From the NCBI RefSeq assembly GCF_000219625.1, contig NC_018212.1, forward strand, positions 1,754,501-1,818,500: a stretch of DNA of 64,000 nucleotides, written 5' to 3'. The stretch comes from Zymoseptoria tritici IPO323. Lineage: Eukaryota; Ascomycota; Dothideomycetes; Mycosphaerellales; Mycosphaerellaceae. The notes under the pieces were generated by a model. The model made no database searches. It saw only the letters and a program-made list of their open reading frames with translations, and had not been told where the DNA came from. The translations under genes were made by a program, and so were the position numbers. Shown piece by piece: positions 21,265 through 33,699 of this stretch (the stretch's first letter is position 1; each line of letters begins with the position of its first letter).

Positions 21265-21960
21265 GCGCTTGGTCTCCGCTGCCGTCTTGCGTTCGGCGAG
21301 AGTCACTTGGCCCATCAAATGCTCCGTCGAACGGTGAAACGAAACTGGTATAGTAGAATCTGTAGGGGTGGGTTGAAAAGGTCGCCGTGTCTGTCGATCT
21401 GTTGATCATTGCGTGCTGGATCACCTTCAAGGACGTCCACGCGGGCCGAGGAGCACAATCGTGTCAGCAATTCCGGCCAGCAACCCCAGCACAAGAGTTT
21501 TCGATCTGCCGATGAGATATTCCTGCTTCCGCGAAGACCAAAATGTGATGAAGGTGCGTCTCAGGTGATAATGAGCCGATGATTTTTATGAGGAAAGCAG
21601 GCCTGGCTCGGAGTGTGCCCCTTCCTTTCTGTCGTGGGATTTTGGTTGCGGCCATCATGGGAGATGCGACGGGAGAAGACGGCCCGGGTCGGTCTCTGCC
21701 AAAGGGAAGCATGTCGAAGTGTATTCGTTGGACGTGAGGCTATGATGGGCTGTGGCTCGTCTCGGTGCCCAACTCGTTGTCGCTGGCTCGCTTGTAACAA
21801 TGCCCACCAAAAACAGCAAATTCCATCCCATGAAAGCATGTTCTCTTCTCTTGACAACAAGGACTGCGCGTGAGGGGAAAAGTGCACAGTCGTGAAGCTC
21901 GTGAATTTATCGTGTGCGGATTCTTGTCAGCACCAATCTGTCAACCGTTCCCTCATTCCC
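21265..21960. other. Convergent 3' intergenic region
   Basis: This lies between the stop codons of two convergent genes (21264 plus, 21961 minus). It contains 3' UTRs; frames of 80-130 codons here have no features. Confidence 0.5.
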
Positions 21961-24900
21961 TCATTTCTTGCTCTTCTTTCTCTTCCCCTCGACCTCCCAT
22001 TCCCATGGATCTTCCACAGCATAGATGTACTTTGTGAAGCCACTGTCTGAGACGGCGCCAGATTGCCACATTGTCCAGCTTCCGCCTTGTACCTCGTTGA
22101 CACGGAATTCCCCGCTCTTGCAAGACATACGGCACATACCATCCTTTGTGCCGTCGATTGAGCACGTCGTTGGCTCGCCCGATCCATCGTCTGCGGCTTG
22201 CATGATCATCAGCTGATGATCAGGGTGGCTGACCAGCTCTCCGCGGACCGGATAGACGTCGGTATCGTCACTGAAGCCAGTGAGTCCGAGTTTTCCGTTA
22301 CCGTCGAGACTGAACAAAGATGCATCTAAGTAACCGGGCTGATTAAAGTCGATGTTGCCAAGATGATCGTCATCTTCGGTGTGCCATCGCGCATGCAAGT
22401 CCCCGTTGTCGCCGCCCATGATGTAGAAAGCAGTCGGAGTCGCCGCTGAGGCAAGCGCCCACGCCACAGTCGTTGGAGAGATAACGGTCATGCGGCGGAC
22501 ACTGGTAATGACTCGGGTCTTACTGATGACAGTGTCTGGGTATACAGTGACCGAGGTCGTAGGCGTGAAGGTAGAGGACTTGATCATCCTTCTCGTGGTG
22601 ACGACAATTTTGATGCTTGTTGACGTAGCTCGGATTGTCGTTGCAGTGGTCACCGTCGGGCTTGGGATGATGCATTTGCAGGCTGCGGTCGTCTGCATTG
22701 CGTTGGTCGCCGCGAGGCAAGCTGGCTTCACGGAGCTAGCAGCTTGTCGTTTCTCAATTGGCTGTGCATCGTCGTGGCGGCGTGCGAGGCGAAGACCATC
22801 CACAAGTCCGACCGCAGGCGCTCTCGCGGAAGTTGTACTCGTCACCCCTGGCAGGGTACTGGTACTGACGAACTGGTAAGCGGTAGCGGATGCAACCCCA
22901 GTGGTTTCGCCCCAGACCCCGCGAAGGGTATGGCACTCAGCCGTCGTGCTGCGATCCACGTAGTTGAATCCTTGACATCCGTAGGGCTGATCAGTGCACA
23001 GAGCTGCACAGCGACTGGGATCGCCCGGAGCCACAGCGTAGATTTGGCCACTGTAGCCGGGATCGTACTGCAGATACGAGCCCGTGCAGTAGTTATACAC
23101 AGTAGCTATTTGACTCTGGGAAAAGGTAGTCCGTGATGGATTTGCACATCCCAGAAATTTGTCCAATGTGGCCGACGCTTCCGGGCCAGTCACGATTCGA
23201 GTCCCGACTTGCGAGTAGGCGCGCCAGGAGTATTCGTACTCGCGGACAGTGGAAACACTAGCCGTGATCGTCTGGCAGGATGTGGTACCTCCGTCCACCA
23301 AGTAATTGAAGGCAAAGCAGTCGCCTGTGCAGCGAGCAGCACATGCGTCCCTTGGGATGCGCCATTCATAGACATTGCCGACCGGCGCATTCTGGGCCAT
23401 GTAAGCGTTGCAATAATCGTACAATGTAGCGATGCCTGTTTGAGTGATCTCGGTTCTGGTTGGTGTAGGACAGCCCGGACCACGGGGCGCCTGCGTGATC
23501 GCTGGGGTCGTGGCCGATGTGCTCAGGGGAATGCTGGTATCTGCGGAACTGGAAGTCGCACTACTTGACGTGGTGGGCGTTCCGATGCTGGCGCTGGTGG
23601 AGGTTCCAAAAGTCGTGCTTTGTACTGATGTGGTAGGCTCTTGTGTTGTGGAAGACTGTGTAGTCGTGATTGCCACGTTCAGTGCTCTTGTGCTAACAAT
23701 GGAGAACGCCGTGTATGAGCCCGATGATATTATGGTGAGCGCTCGGACCCGACCAATTGTGAAGCAACTAACACCACTCCAATCGAACGCCACACATGAG
23801 CCTGTGCAGCGAGCGGCACATTGAGCTATGTTGGTGACTCCATTCTGATATCCAAGAGAGGCGTCCAATGAGTCCATGAAGCCGTTGCAAGAATCATACG
23901 CCGTAACGATACTGCTGGTGGTGACTTCGATCCTGGTGGGCATCGGGCATCGGTCCGTAGTGAGGACAGTGGACGACGTCGACAGTGGAGGAGTAGTAGT
24001 CGCCTTGGTCGTGGGCGAGGATGGCGTTTGCGTGGGTACCGATGAAGCAGTCGTTGTACTGCTTACTTGTGAAGTTGCAGTATATTCAAAGGAGGATAGC
24101 TCCGTGATAAGACCCGCTTCTGCGGTAGAAGTGATCGTGACAGTGCTTGTGCTTCGCAGAGCGTAAGCCGTCCTGTAGTAGCTCCCGGGTTGTGAAGGGT
24201 TGGCCCCAGTCCAGCTAGGCATGAGCTCACAGAACTTCCTATCGCTATCGCCATACGCCCCATCGTAATTGAAAGCTCTGCACAGGCCCGTACACCGAGA
24301 AGCACAGTCGTTGACAGAGTCGACGAATACGCCATAGCCGTCGCCGTCCTGAGTCCGCGGATATAGGAGCCGAGCGCCAATGCAGTAATTGTATGCAGAC
24401 GCGATGCTGCCGTACGTCATTGTCGTGACATCCGGATTCGAGCAGCCCAAGCCCATTGACTGGGCACTGGCAGCTGAGGTGATTGTTTGCGTCGTTGCCG
24501 AGCTTGTTGTCGTCCGAAAAGTCGCAGAGATTCGTGTGGACGCCGTGATGGAGGACACACCAGCGGTGGTTGAGCCGGCGGCTGGACTTCGAGAGGTTGA
24601 AGATGAGCCGCTGCTGGCGACCATCGAAGATGTAGTCAAGGAACCAGGAATACCGGCGGTGGTCGAGCTACTCGCAGCAGCCCTGGTGGGAGACGAGGTG
24701 AAAGTTGTAGAGCTCCTCCTTGCGGTCGTGGATATTGCAACTGATGCGAGACTTGTAACGGACGCCCTCACGGACGTTGGCGTGGACGAAGTGATGCGTG
24801 CGGGAGTCGTACTTGTGCGCGATGCAGTGGTAGTCGTCGCAGCACGGGTACTGATTCGCAAGTAGCCTCCCCATAGGGAGGAAGGGTCGCATTCGGCTCC

Positions 24901-25740
24901 TGCATACACGGAAACCACGGCGGCCATGGTCTCGCAGAAGACGCTGGCGCCATCGAAATAGTAGTCGAAAGCGGCGCACGAGCCGGTACAACGGGCAGCG
25001 CAGTCGTCTTTGGATCCGTCGTTGAAACGTTCGTAACGACTTTTGTTCTGACTGTCCACATCGCTGGGAATGAACCTGACGTTACACATGTCGTATGCAG
25101 TGACGATGCCGTTCGAGGTGATCTCGGTCCGTGTCGGTGTAGGGCACGCTGTGCCGGGCGTGGGACCACATACTTCCGAGCTGGAAGTAATCGTAGATGA
25201 CGAATCCACATCCGAAAAAGTAGTCCCTGGGCATGATTCAAGGATGCCGGTGACCGATCGGAACAACGTGATGGAAGACGTTCGGCTGATATTGGTCGTG
25301 AGAGTAGTGTACGAAGTTCTAGAACTGGGAGGTGTCAGTAAATGGTAACCATAGCCATATTGGATATTGGATATTGTGTTCATACGATGTGATGGTACTT
25401 GTGCTGGTTGGAGCGGTAAAAGTTGTTGTCCTGGTGGTTGTAGTCACAGTGCTGATTTGCGTCCTGTCCGGGGGGGTCAGCTCTGCTATGTTTTCACATC
25501 GGTGGAGCTGATTCTGTACCTTCTAACAACGACTGTGGTTGTGACAGTGTTGATGAGAGTGCCAATCCCGAGTGAACCACAGAACGCGCTGGCGCTACTC
25601 CGTAGGCTGGCCACGCGTGTACATCGCCCAGCGAGCGTAGAGCAAGCGCTGGCGGCAGGAGCCTGTCGATCTTGGAGCTCAGCAACGGGGTTGCCGAGAG
25701 CGACAGCGCCGAGGAGCAGGACTCCTTGTATGAGCCGCAT
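21961..25740 (-). CDS. Large secreted/surface protein with five PAN/apple-like cysteine modules (1216 aa)
   Basis: Exons 25740-25520, 25451-25386 and 25324-21961 total 3651 bases, every join open (introns GTACAG..ATCAG and GTATGA..CTGAC..CCCAG, 68 and 61 nt). It starts with a signal peptide (MRLIQGVLLLGAVALGNPVA). Five modules follow, each of the form C-x-x-P-T-R-T-E-I..G-I-x-T-x-Y-D-x-C then CAARCTGSCAAFD..C, as in fungal PAN/apple-like repeats. They are separated by long Ser/Thr-rich linkers likely to be O-glycosylated. After the modules come a basic-Thr stretch (TTRRMIKSS) and a C-terminal domain of about 170 residues (AFYIMGGDNGDLHARW to the KKSKK end) with a Cys pair (CRMSC). Probably an extracellular matrix or adhesion-type protein binding glycans or proteins; the ligand is unknown. 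No GPI or membrane anchor is evident. Confidence 0.75.
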
Positions 25741-27124
25741 CTTGGAGGGAACGGATGGAGGCGATCAAGAATGAGAGATGCAAAGGGCGAGCCGGCGAAC
25801 TTATGAGCTATGCTCTCTGGTTGCCCACAGACATGCACCATCTGGCCGCAGCGCTCGCGAGCGGCGCTATACTGCGCTGCACGCTTCATTGAGAGCCACG
25901 AGGAAGCATGCGGTACTCTGGTCCTCGTCAGCCACTAGACCCATCCCAGATGCTGCTCAAGATCCAGCCCGTCGCATGGCGTGATGAGATCGGGGTGCCC
26001 GAAGGCTTCTTGCAAGCACAAGTGGTCATTCGCTGCGGCTGCTTTGTCCGGTTCCGAGGAAAGCTTTACGATAGTTTGACACGAGCGAGTTGTGATTGTT
26101 GGCGTAGATGTGGCTGAATGTGCTGGCCCTACCCGTGCAGCGCTGAGCAAGCGCGGTGGTGTGAGTAAACGAGGTCTTTGTACTTTGCTTCTCTCCTGGG
26201 ATTCCATGGTACTGTTGTTCGCAAGCCCGAAGATCATACGCTGGTCAAGTGTCAGCGAACGACTCATTGATACCCAAGTAGACGGAGTCTTTTCGAAGCA
26301 ACGCATGTGTGGTTTTCAGGGTCAGGCCGAGGCTAGCAGAAAACACCTGCAGGAAGACCACGCCGTCTGAAGCCACTCGGTACCTCCGGCTTTCGCGTTC
26401 TAGACGAAGCTAGATTTCCAAGCCAATGCAGCAACACGGCGACTAGACGGTCTCACCTGACCCAACCCGCAGTAAAATGGAGGTCCTGCAAGATTAGACC
26501 GATGCTGCCGACAGACTTCTCATGCTCGGTCTTACGAGGTTGAGTCATATTCTGCTCTGGGTCAATGCAAAGTCGGCTGGTGAAGACAAGATCTGAAGCC
26601 CAGAGTATGATTGGTAGCTACCAGAGCAATGCTTCAAGCGGCCCTGGATATGCAGCAGCTCCATCGCTTTCAAGCTCGACCAGAACGTGGTGCTGCCAGC
26701 ACGAGCCATCTCAGCCACAATTTAACGGTCGGCGTGTTCTTTGATCAGATCTGGTGGAGGTGCATGGATTTCCATTACTTTAGAGCAAATTCTGCGGAAG
26801 GAAGAGGCTCAGGCCATCGTCGCATTTCCGACTCGTCTCAGGACATGCCTTATGTAGTGCTGCTGGCATGGTACCACAGCAGCCATAGCTTGTTTTGTGA
26901 TGTCTCGTTGAATGTGAATTTGACAGAAAGTGCCCGGCATGTCTCTGCATAGATTGAACTTCGTGGAAGAAAGGAAGCAAGAGGCTCGCGTTCTGGACAG
27001 GTGATCTGCTTGGCAGTGCAAGCTTTTCCCATTAGCGCAAAGCTATACCGTTATAGGTTGCCGCACGCTGCAGGACCCATGCCATGCATGCCATGGTCTA
27101 GACGTGGCGGACGATGAGACATTA
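25741..27124. other. Intergenic, 1.4 kb, no supported gene
   Basis: Upstream region of the surface-protein gene, then sequence without features up to the Harbinger terminal repeat. Short frames only. Confidence 0.45.
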
Positions 27125-27623
27125 GAACGTTTCAGCAGAGGTTGTCGGTTCACGACCGACAACCACCAACAAGGTGGCAAACCATATAGAGCAATAGCGT
27201 GATCGCGTGAATGTGGTATAGCGTGAAAAACGCGTGTAATCCGTGCAATATCTCTTAGCTCTTGTTACCCTCGTGTTAAGTGCGTTTCTAACTAGTATAC
27301 CGCGTTTCTTTAGTAGTAGACGTCCGTTAACGATAGATTCGGAGGAGGATTTCGAGCTGTTAGTGCTAGTAATAGCATTAGTAGTGTTTTATCGACTCGA
27401 CAAGGCGCTACTATAGTAGCGGCTAGAGTCTTGTTACTTGTTTATCGAGTAGTCCATCGACTATAGGCCTACGAGCTAGTTTAAGACGTACATAAGGTTA
27501 GTCCGCGATAGTAGTAGTAGTAGTTAATAGAAGGAAGAAGGTCGGCGGTAAATTAAGACTTTAGAAGGTTACCGTCGCCGCCGCTAACTAACCTCTTTTA
27601 GCTAATTAGAGCTAACTAACCTT

Positions 27624-28475
27624 ATGTTTAGATTTACGAAGGAAGAGGTTATAGAGCTAAACGAGGCATTTAATGTCGACTTAATTATGTTCCGTAGACG
27701 CCTCAAACCTCTACCTTATATAGCCCTATGTGTTACGCTCTAGCGCTTTAGCTATCTATATCGCTAGGCCGACGTAGTAGAGGCCTTCGGCCGCTCTAGT
27801 TCCTACTACTCTACCCTCTTTACGGACACCGTCGACCATCTCGCTAAACGCTATAGCACCCTCGTCGAATAGCATCTACGCCTCCGGAGCTACGAACGGT
27901 TAAAGACCTTCGCGAGGGTTATTAAGGACGCCGGCGCAGAAGGATAGATATAGGGCTTCGTAGATAGCTACTTTTAAGGCTTCTAAACTCTAGGAGAGAA
28001 TTAGCGGAAGCAATATAGCGGTCACAAGAAGGCTTATAGCTATAAATACTAGGCTATTATAACACTAGACGGTCTAATCTTAAGCCTTATAGGCCCCTTT
28101 AACGGTAGTAAGAACGACTAGTTTATGTATAAACAATCCGGTGTTAACCGACGACTAAGACGTATAGTAGAAGGTCGTAACCGGCGACGGCTCTACCTAT
28201 ATAGCGACCCTACCTATTTTAGCTCCTTCGGTGTTATAGCTCCCTATAAGCACTTACTCGGTCGTCGACATCTTACCGCCGAGCAGAAGCGCTTTAATAA
28301 GAAGCTCTCGAGTCTCCGGATTAGCGTCGAACACGCCTTTAGAGAGACTACCCGTAAGTAGACATACAACACCTTTAAGCTTAGCCTATGTCTTAGAAAG
28401 TAAGTAGTTAGCTCGTTCTTTATTATAGCTATACTATTAACTAATTACTATACGTACATAAAGGGGCACAACTAA
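27624..28475 (+). pseudogene. Harbinger-type DDE transposase, degenerate
   Basis: Starting at ATG 27624 (MFRFTKEEVIELNEAF), the frame can be followed through several TAG stops that replace Trp. Typical elements are ALCVTL.RFSYLYRWADV, then LDGLILSLIGPFNGSKNDW, SGVNRRLRRIVEGRN, LYLYSDPTYFSSFGVI and the final ISVEHAFRETTRK, where the Asp residues and Glu fit the DDE triad of the DDE_Tnp_4 superfamily. It would cut and paste the element together with the Myb-like partner. Inactive as it stands. Confidence 0.75.
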
Positions 28476-29119
28476 ACGAGTAAGAAATACAATATTCTAC
28501 CCCCTAGGCTATACGAGTACCTCTATTAACCGGACCCCTACGACTCCGTAACCGACGATAAAGCTAGCGATTAATCTAGTAGCGATTTACACCAAAACTA
28601 AGCCTCGGCGACATCGTTGTTTACGTCTAACGACCGTAGAATCCGACTATCTAGCTCTAACGACTTCAAAGTTAGTATTCTTAGTAGCCGCGGCTATACC
28701 CGAAAGTTTATAATTTTTACCGCTATCTAACACAACACATTAACAACAACATCTTTCTATTACTTTATATAGCGCGTTGCATTTTTTAGCATCGTCGGTA
28801 ATTAGCAAAAAAAGAATAGAGTTAATCGGTGTAGGAATAGTTACGTTATTAATTATCTCGTAAATAGAGCTAAGCTAAGCGCCGGACCCTCGAATTTAAA
28901 CAAGCTCGAATATATTTAAGAACTCCTTTAACACCACTACTATGTATTTCTCTACTAATATACAAGGTAACGTAGATCTGACGCAACGAGCTTCTTATAT
29001 AAGCTTAGCGCTATTATATATCTCGGAATTAGCCGATTCGGACTATAAACTATCGAGCTCTTACTATCGAGGGTAGGTCTTAAATTCTACTAAGATAAGC
29101 ATTCGGATTAAAGTTGCTA

Positions 29120-30330
29120 TACGACTACTACGCCGCCTTTAGCTCGTTTATCGACTTAACGGCCGGTACTACCTTCTTAACTAACGTCGTAAGCATACCG
29201 ACTTATTGCTTTAAGTCTAGTATACTCTAGACGAGCTAGTTAACGAGAGCGTTAGAGCCCTAGCGCTTATTTATGTTCTTTATAAGCTTATTAAGGTTGC
29301 CCTTTATATCGTTGCTGTCGTCTACTAGCCTACGCCGCTTCGTACCCCTTGCTCGAGACGATATGCTTACCGTTAAAGGAGCCGGCGTTAGTGTCGACGA
29401 TAACGATTGTCGAGGGCCTAGTGTCGACGATAAGGACGACCGAGCACCTAGCGTAGCTAGCCCTATTGTTCGCGAGGGCGGCGGCGGCATAGTATTAAAG
29501 CGTTCGTCTTTACTAACATCTATAACCTTACCCTTAGCGTCCTTATCGCCGCCGTCGTCCGAGCTAGATTTACTACTACTACTATCCTTACGAGCCTTAC
29601 GACGCTTATCCTTTAACCCTTAACGACGTAATATGTCGTACCTTACTAGCTAAGCGTTATACGTCTTATTAACTGTCGCCTTTATAGAGGCAGCGCGAAG
29701 CTCCTTACGTATATCTACGGTCGCTCTAACCTCTAGCTACTCCTTTATAGCCATCGATATGCTCGTCTTATCTTCCTTACCGGTGCCGCTACCTTATGCC
29801 GTAAGGCGCTTCTTCTACTCGTCCTTAAGCTTCTTTACTACGCGGCTAAGGGTGTTATAGTCGACGCCGGTCTACTACTTAAACTAGACGGCGAGCACCG
29901 CATTAAAGCTATCGTTTATAGCGTCCTTATTGTCTATATATATCCGGATAAGGATTAACTACTCCTTATCCGTTAACCCCTTCTTACGTAGCTTACGAGA
30001 GCCGAGCTCCTTACTACCGAGATTACTAATAGCGCTGCTGTCGGCGGTAAGAGCGGATGCTTATGCCCTTATACGCTAATTCTAGCTCTTCTTCTTCCTC
30101 TTTAGCGGCGCCGGCTCCGGAGCGGCGGTAGACTCGATAGATCGCTTTACGACCGGCTAGCTCGACCCTTATAGAAGCTGTTTACGCTGACGCTGCTCTA
30201 TAGCTTGTCGAACAGCCTCTTACTCCGGCGCTAGTGTTAGACCCCCCTATAACGAGAACGGCGTTACGGATTTACGAGGGGCTAGCGTAAGGGTTAGAGT
30301 CTACGAAGGAGCCGGCTCTCGAGAAGGTAC
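29120..30330 (-). pseudogene. Myb/SANT-like DNA-binding partner of Harbinger, degenerate
   Basis: A minus-strand frame with multiple TAG stops. Readable parts include LRKKGLTDKE followed by LILIRIYIDNKDAINDSF and LKDEWKKRLTA, resembling the Myb/SANT-like helix triple found in the second Harbinger protein. A charged and Ser-rich C-terminal half follows (SSSSKSSSDGGDKDAKGK, RGTKRRRLVDD). The longest clean block is 29260-29490. The assignment rests on position and residual pattern. Confidence 0.55.
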
Positions 30331-30663
30331 TCTAATACGAGGATCGACCGACCAAACGATCTGCTAGATGTCTATGTTATTACGTAAACGCGGTAAGAGC
30401 TTGGACAGCGATAGACGGCAGTAAGAGCGCGTTCCTTACGCGAGAGCGTGTGGTCGAGATAGCGCTTCTTAGCTTCACACTAACAACGGTAAACTAGCGA
30501 TTCATGGGCCTCACTAACCATATTAAGAGGTTGTCGAGGTTGTTCAGGCCGCTCTATACGTGGAGCGGCCTCGACAACCTGCAGACCATGTGTGGTTAGT
30601 CACCTTCCTGTTGTGGATTGCCACCTTGTCGGTCGTGAACCGACAACCTCTGCTGAAACGTTC

Positions 30664-31038
30664 TAGTATTGGACGACTCCAGCATCCACGTGGACGTGTA
30701 GTTGCGCATACCTTAGACGGAGGCTGGATGATCGAGAATCCCTGCGCTGCAAGGCTCGTATGATGCTGAATATTCCTTCTGTTCGACTCTCGTTCACCGC
30801 GCCCGGTCTCAAGTGATACTCCCCAAGTCATTTATCTCAAGGTTGTAGTATCAAAGCCATACTCCCAAAGGGCAAAACCCAAATCAATGCTCGACAACCC
30901 ATGCGTCGCGCTTCAACCCAATGTCCATGTCGCATCAAGTCATGCCGCTTATCCAATACCTCAGGGCAAAGTCCTGCTCCTCCCGCGATATGCTCTCCCT
31001 TCCTCCTGCCCGATGGGCGTTCATTCCGTGTCGCACAA
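30664..31038. other. Intergenic between Harbinger element and the 616-aa gene
   Basis: The unique 3' flank of the minus-strand gene; no other feature seen. Confidence 0.5.
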
Positions 31039-32889
31039 TCAATACAAAGGCTGCGATCTCCTCTTTCCACTCGCCCCACCGATACCAGCATGTCCAGTGA
31101 TCTTCCGCGATCCCGCGCGATGCTTCTCCATCATCTTCTGCGCTGCTCTCTCGCCCGCGCGCTCATTCTCGGTCTCATCCCGGCCGTCGTCATCATCATG
31201 CTGATCGTCATGGTGTTCGTAAGCCTCCTCTCCATCCTGCCCTTCGTCTTCGGCATTCACGTCAGGATCACGAATGATCGTCCAGCCGCTCCCCTCAGCT
31301 TCACGCTGAGCGACAGCATCCTGCTTCTCATCGACTCTCTTCCCGCCCCCAAACTGCGCAGCATCTGCCTCGGACATGACTTGCCATCTCGCCACCTCTC
31401 GCAATTCCCTCTTCACTCGGCGTCTTTTCTGTGAGGACGACTCGCCTAGCAAACGCTTCATATGAATCGCGCCTTCCGCTCGCTCGCCATCTTGGATCTT
31501 CTCGGAAAGTTGAGGTGTCCAACGGAGCTTTTGGCCGCCTCTGTTGACTTCCGGCAGGGATGGAAGAGAGAGGAGAGGAGGTTGAACTGTGGCTGGCACG
31601 GTAGGGCGAGTGAAGGTACGCTGTATGCTGCTTGGGTAAGTTGGTGGCGGAGCAGGGTTGGGCTTGTGAGTTGTGATGACTGTGGCAGGAGAAGAAGGTG
31701 CTGTCGAGGCTGCTGGTCCAGGCGTGAGATTATCTGGATCCGGGACTGCAGTGGTATTGTTATCGTTGTCTTCTTCGGAAGTGGGGGGCGTGGGTTGTGT
31801 TGGAGGATTGTTTTCTGAAGTCGGCGTAGGAATTGTAGTAAGGTCGGCGTTCGACGATGTCTGTTCGGGTGGAGATTCGGGAATGGTAGGAGATTGCCCC
31901 AAGGCGATGGGATCGGGACTACTGTGCGGTTGCGCAGGCGAAGAGGGTAAAACTTCAACGTCGATCCCGGCGAGAAGCTGTCGGGCTTTGGTGGTCTCCA
32001 GTGCTGTCATGGCCGCTTCCATGTCTTCGTCGTTGTCCTGCCCTACGGCCTCTTCCTGACTTTGCAGCTGCTCTCCTAATTGACGCTTCATCCTGACCTT
32101 GTCCAGCAACATGTCGAACGCACCTTTCCCCTTCAGCCGCTCATAGTCCGCTCGTAGAGCTGCAATTCGACTGTTGATCTTGGACAGCTTGACCACCGAT
32201 GTCGCGATCATCCGCCCGCAGATCTCCCCCCGAGGTGGAAGCTTGGTAACGTTCAAGCCACTCTTCTTTGCTTCCCTCTTGCGCGCTGCAATCACTTTAA
32301 CCGTTTGCTTGCCTGCAATGATGTCCGCCGCTCCTAGACTTGGAGCTTCGTCGTCGTCTTGTGCATCCTCCATGGTGGTGTCCCTGATTGACCGTGTCTG
32401 TCGAGGTCGAGCCGGTGGAGCCATTGATGTTCGGGTTCGCGTTCGGGTCGATGTGGACAAATTGGGCATACTCTTCCTCGTCCGCTTCGCGGGCCGCTCA
32501 TCCTCCTCCGCTTCCACCATCGAACTCCGCTTCCGTGTCCGTGGCACCGCGATCTCATCTTCCTGAGCCACCATATCTCCCATCGTCTTCCTCCTCCTCC
32601 CTTCCTCCTCCGGCTCACGACTCTTGCTCTTGCTCATCTTTTCCCGCTTATTCGGTCTGGTGGGATCGTTGTCGATCCACTCCTGGGGCGTATCCGGCGT
32701 AATCACATATACCGCTCCGCGCCAGGTATACGTGCCGCTGGCTTGACGTTGCTGAGCGTTGCTTTGCTTCTCGCCTTTGAGAGTTTCCTTGCCGTCAATG
32801 TGTAGGCGCTTCAATTCGCGGCTGTCGAGGTTATCGATAGGATCATCGTCGGTGTTCCGCGCGGGGAGAGAGTGGCGCGTCGCGACCAT
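31039..32889 (-). CDS. Hypothetical nuclear-type protein, charged and largely disordered (616 aa)
   Basis: A single long open frame from ATG 32889 to the stop at 31039. The first 60 residues include SGTYTWRGAVYVITPDTPQE, a possible short folded motif. Basic stretches follow that look like nuclear localisation signals (RPNKREKMSKSKSR, RPAKRTRKS) and an RTRTRT repeat. A helical segment around residues 220-290 (VVKLSKINSRIAALRADYER, then DMLLDKVRMKRQLGEQLQ) probably forms a coiled coil. The middle is Pro/Ser/Thr-rich and disordered. The C-terminal third has SQKRRRVKRELREVARWQVM and an Asp/His-rich acidic tract. No catalytic domain is recognised; a chromatin or transcription role is guesswork. 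Codon use and G+C match other host genes, unlike the neighbouring transposons. Confidence 0.7.
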   Translation of the reverse strand: MVATRHSLPARNTDDDPIDNLDSRELKRLHIDGKETLKGEKQSNAQQRQASGTYTWRGAVYVITPDTPQEWIDNDPTRPNKREKMSKSKSREPEEEGRRRKTMGDMVAQEDEIAVPRTRKRSSMVEAEEDERPAKRTRKSMPNLSTSTRTRTRTSMAPPARPRQTRSIRDTTMEDAQDDDEAPSLGAADIIAGKQTVKVIAARKREAKKSGLNVTKLPPRGEICGRMIATSVVKLSKINSRIAALRADYERLKGKGAFDMLLDKVRMKRQLGEQLQSQEEAVGQDNDEDMEAAMTALETTKARQLLAGIDVEVLPSSPAQPHSSPDPIALGQSPTIPESPPEQTSSNADLTTIPTPTSENNPPTQPTPPTSEEDNDNNTTAVPDPDNLTPGPAASTAPSSPATVITTHKPNPAPPPTYPSSIQRTFTRPTVPATVQPPLLSLPSLPEVNRGGQKLRWTPQLSEKIQDGERAEGAIHMKRLLGESSSQKRRRVKRELREVARWQVMSEADAAQFGGGKRVDEKQDAVAQREAEGSGWTIIRDPDVNAEDEGQDGEEAYEHHDDQHDDDDGRDETENERAGERAAQKMMEKHRAGSRKITGHAGIGGASGKRRSQPLY

Positions 32890-33223
32890 GATGAATGTAG
32901 GGCGGCGCAGCGGCGCGGCGCGTTTGGCGCGTGATCGCGAGGGTGTCGAGGCTATGGGTGATGCTCTTGTGGCTGTTTGGCTTGTGATCGGGACTTTGGT
33001 GAAGCTGAGGCGCGTGGTGGGCAGGGCAGTGGGTCTCCAGGTATATGTTCAGGGCTTCCGGACAAGTGGAGACGACAACACCATTGCGATCAATGTCCAA
33101 GTGACAAGAAAGGCGAGGATGAATGAATGATTGAATGAAGAAGGACGAGAAGGCTGGAATAATTGTATTCGCTGGCGGAGCAAGGTTTCCAGCTTACATC
33201 ACCCAGCTGAAGCTCCACCCCAC
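32890..33223 (-). promoter_or_regulatory. Upstream region of the 616-aa gene
   Basis: The presumed promoter, bounded 340 bp upstream by the copia insertion at 33229. It contains a G+C-rich block next to the ATG (about 32900-32930, gcggcgcagcggcgcggcgc); no TATA box identified. Confidence 0.4.
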
Positions 33224-33228
33224 GCATC

Positions 33229-33399
33229 TGTTGTAATTGGACTCAAGCTGAGTGGAAGAAGACCTCTGATTGGCAGGTATATATTGTTATGTAGAGAGAA
33301 TCTCAAGTGTGAGATTCTCACTTTAGCTATCTGTGTGTGTGAATGCCTTGGCACTAGTTACGTGCACTTTACTAATGGTTAGTCTAATGATCTACAACA
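33229..33399 (-). repeat. Copia 3' LTR (171 bp)
   Basis: Starts TGTTGTAATT and ends CTACAACA; the 5-bp duplication GCATC precedes it. It matches 54028-54198 along its full length with transitions only. Confidence 0.92.
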
Positions 33400-33699
33400 C
33401 TCCCCTATTAGCAGCTGCATTATTACGAGCTGTCTGTTACCTAAATATAGCAGGTATTTACCTACTACGTAGCTAATGCTCGGCTTTAGCTTGTTAAAAA
33501 GCATCTTCTTCTAGCTTTTTTATTCCTCTACTTTATAATCTACACCTCTTATCTATTTAGCTAATTTATTAGCTAATCTATTATCTATCCCTTATAGCTA
33601 TTAATAATACAATCCATATTACTAGCTATAGCTTCTAGAAGAAGAGCAGCTTTCTCTGTCCCTAGGAAAACCTTCTAGCAAGTTATCGATAAAGTAAGA

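Larger units (their letters stand above)
27125..30663 (+). mobile_element. PIF/Harbinger DNA transposon, RIP-inactivated (3.5 kb)
   Basis: The terminal inverted repeats begin gaacgtttcagcagaggttg at 27125 and match the reverse complement at 30663 for 38 bp. The match continues inward after a 10-base insertion in the left arm. TA flanks both ends (27123-27124 and 30664-30665). Inside are a plus-strand Harbinger-type DDE transposase and a minus-strand Myb/SANT-like frame, the usual two-gene layout of this superfamily, in convergent orientation. Both frames are broken by TAG at Trp positions and by C/T, G/A changes. Subterminal hairpins are present: 27139-27164 (ggttgtcggttcacgaccga core) and 30529-30588. 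Confidence 0.85.

Noticed and set aside
27125..30663. Tc1/mariner assignment from the TA at both ends
   Set aside because: The transposase remnants and the Myb-like second gene are Harbinger-type; one base of the expected 3-bp duplication may be lost or altered.
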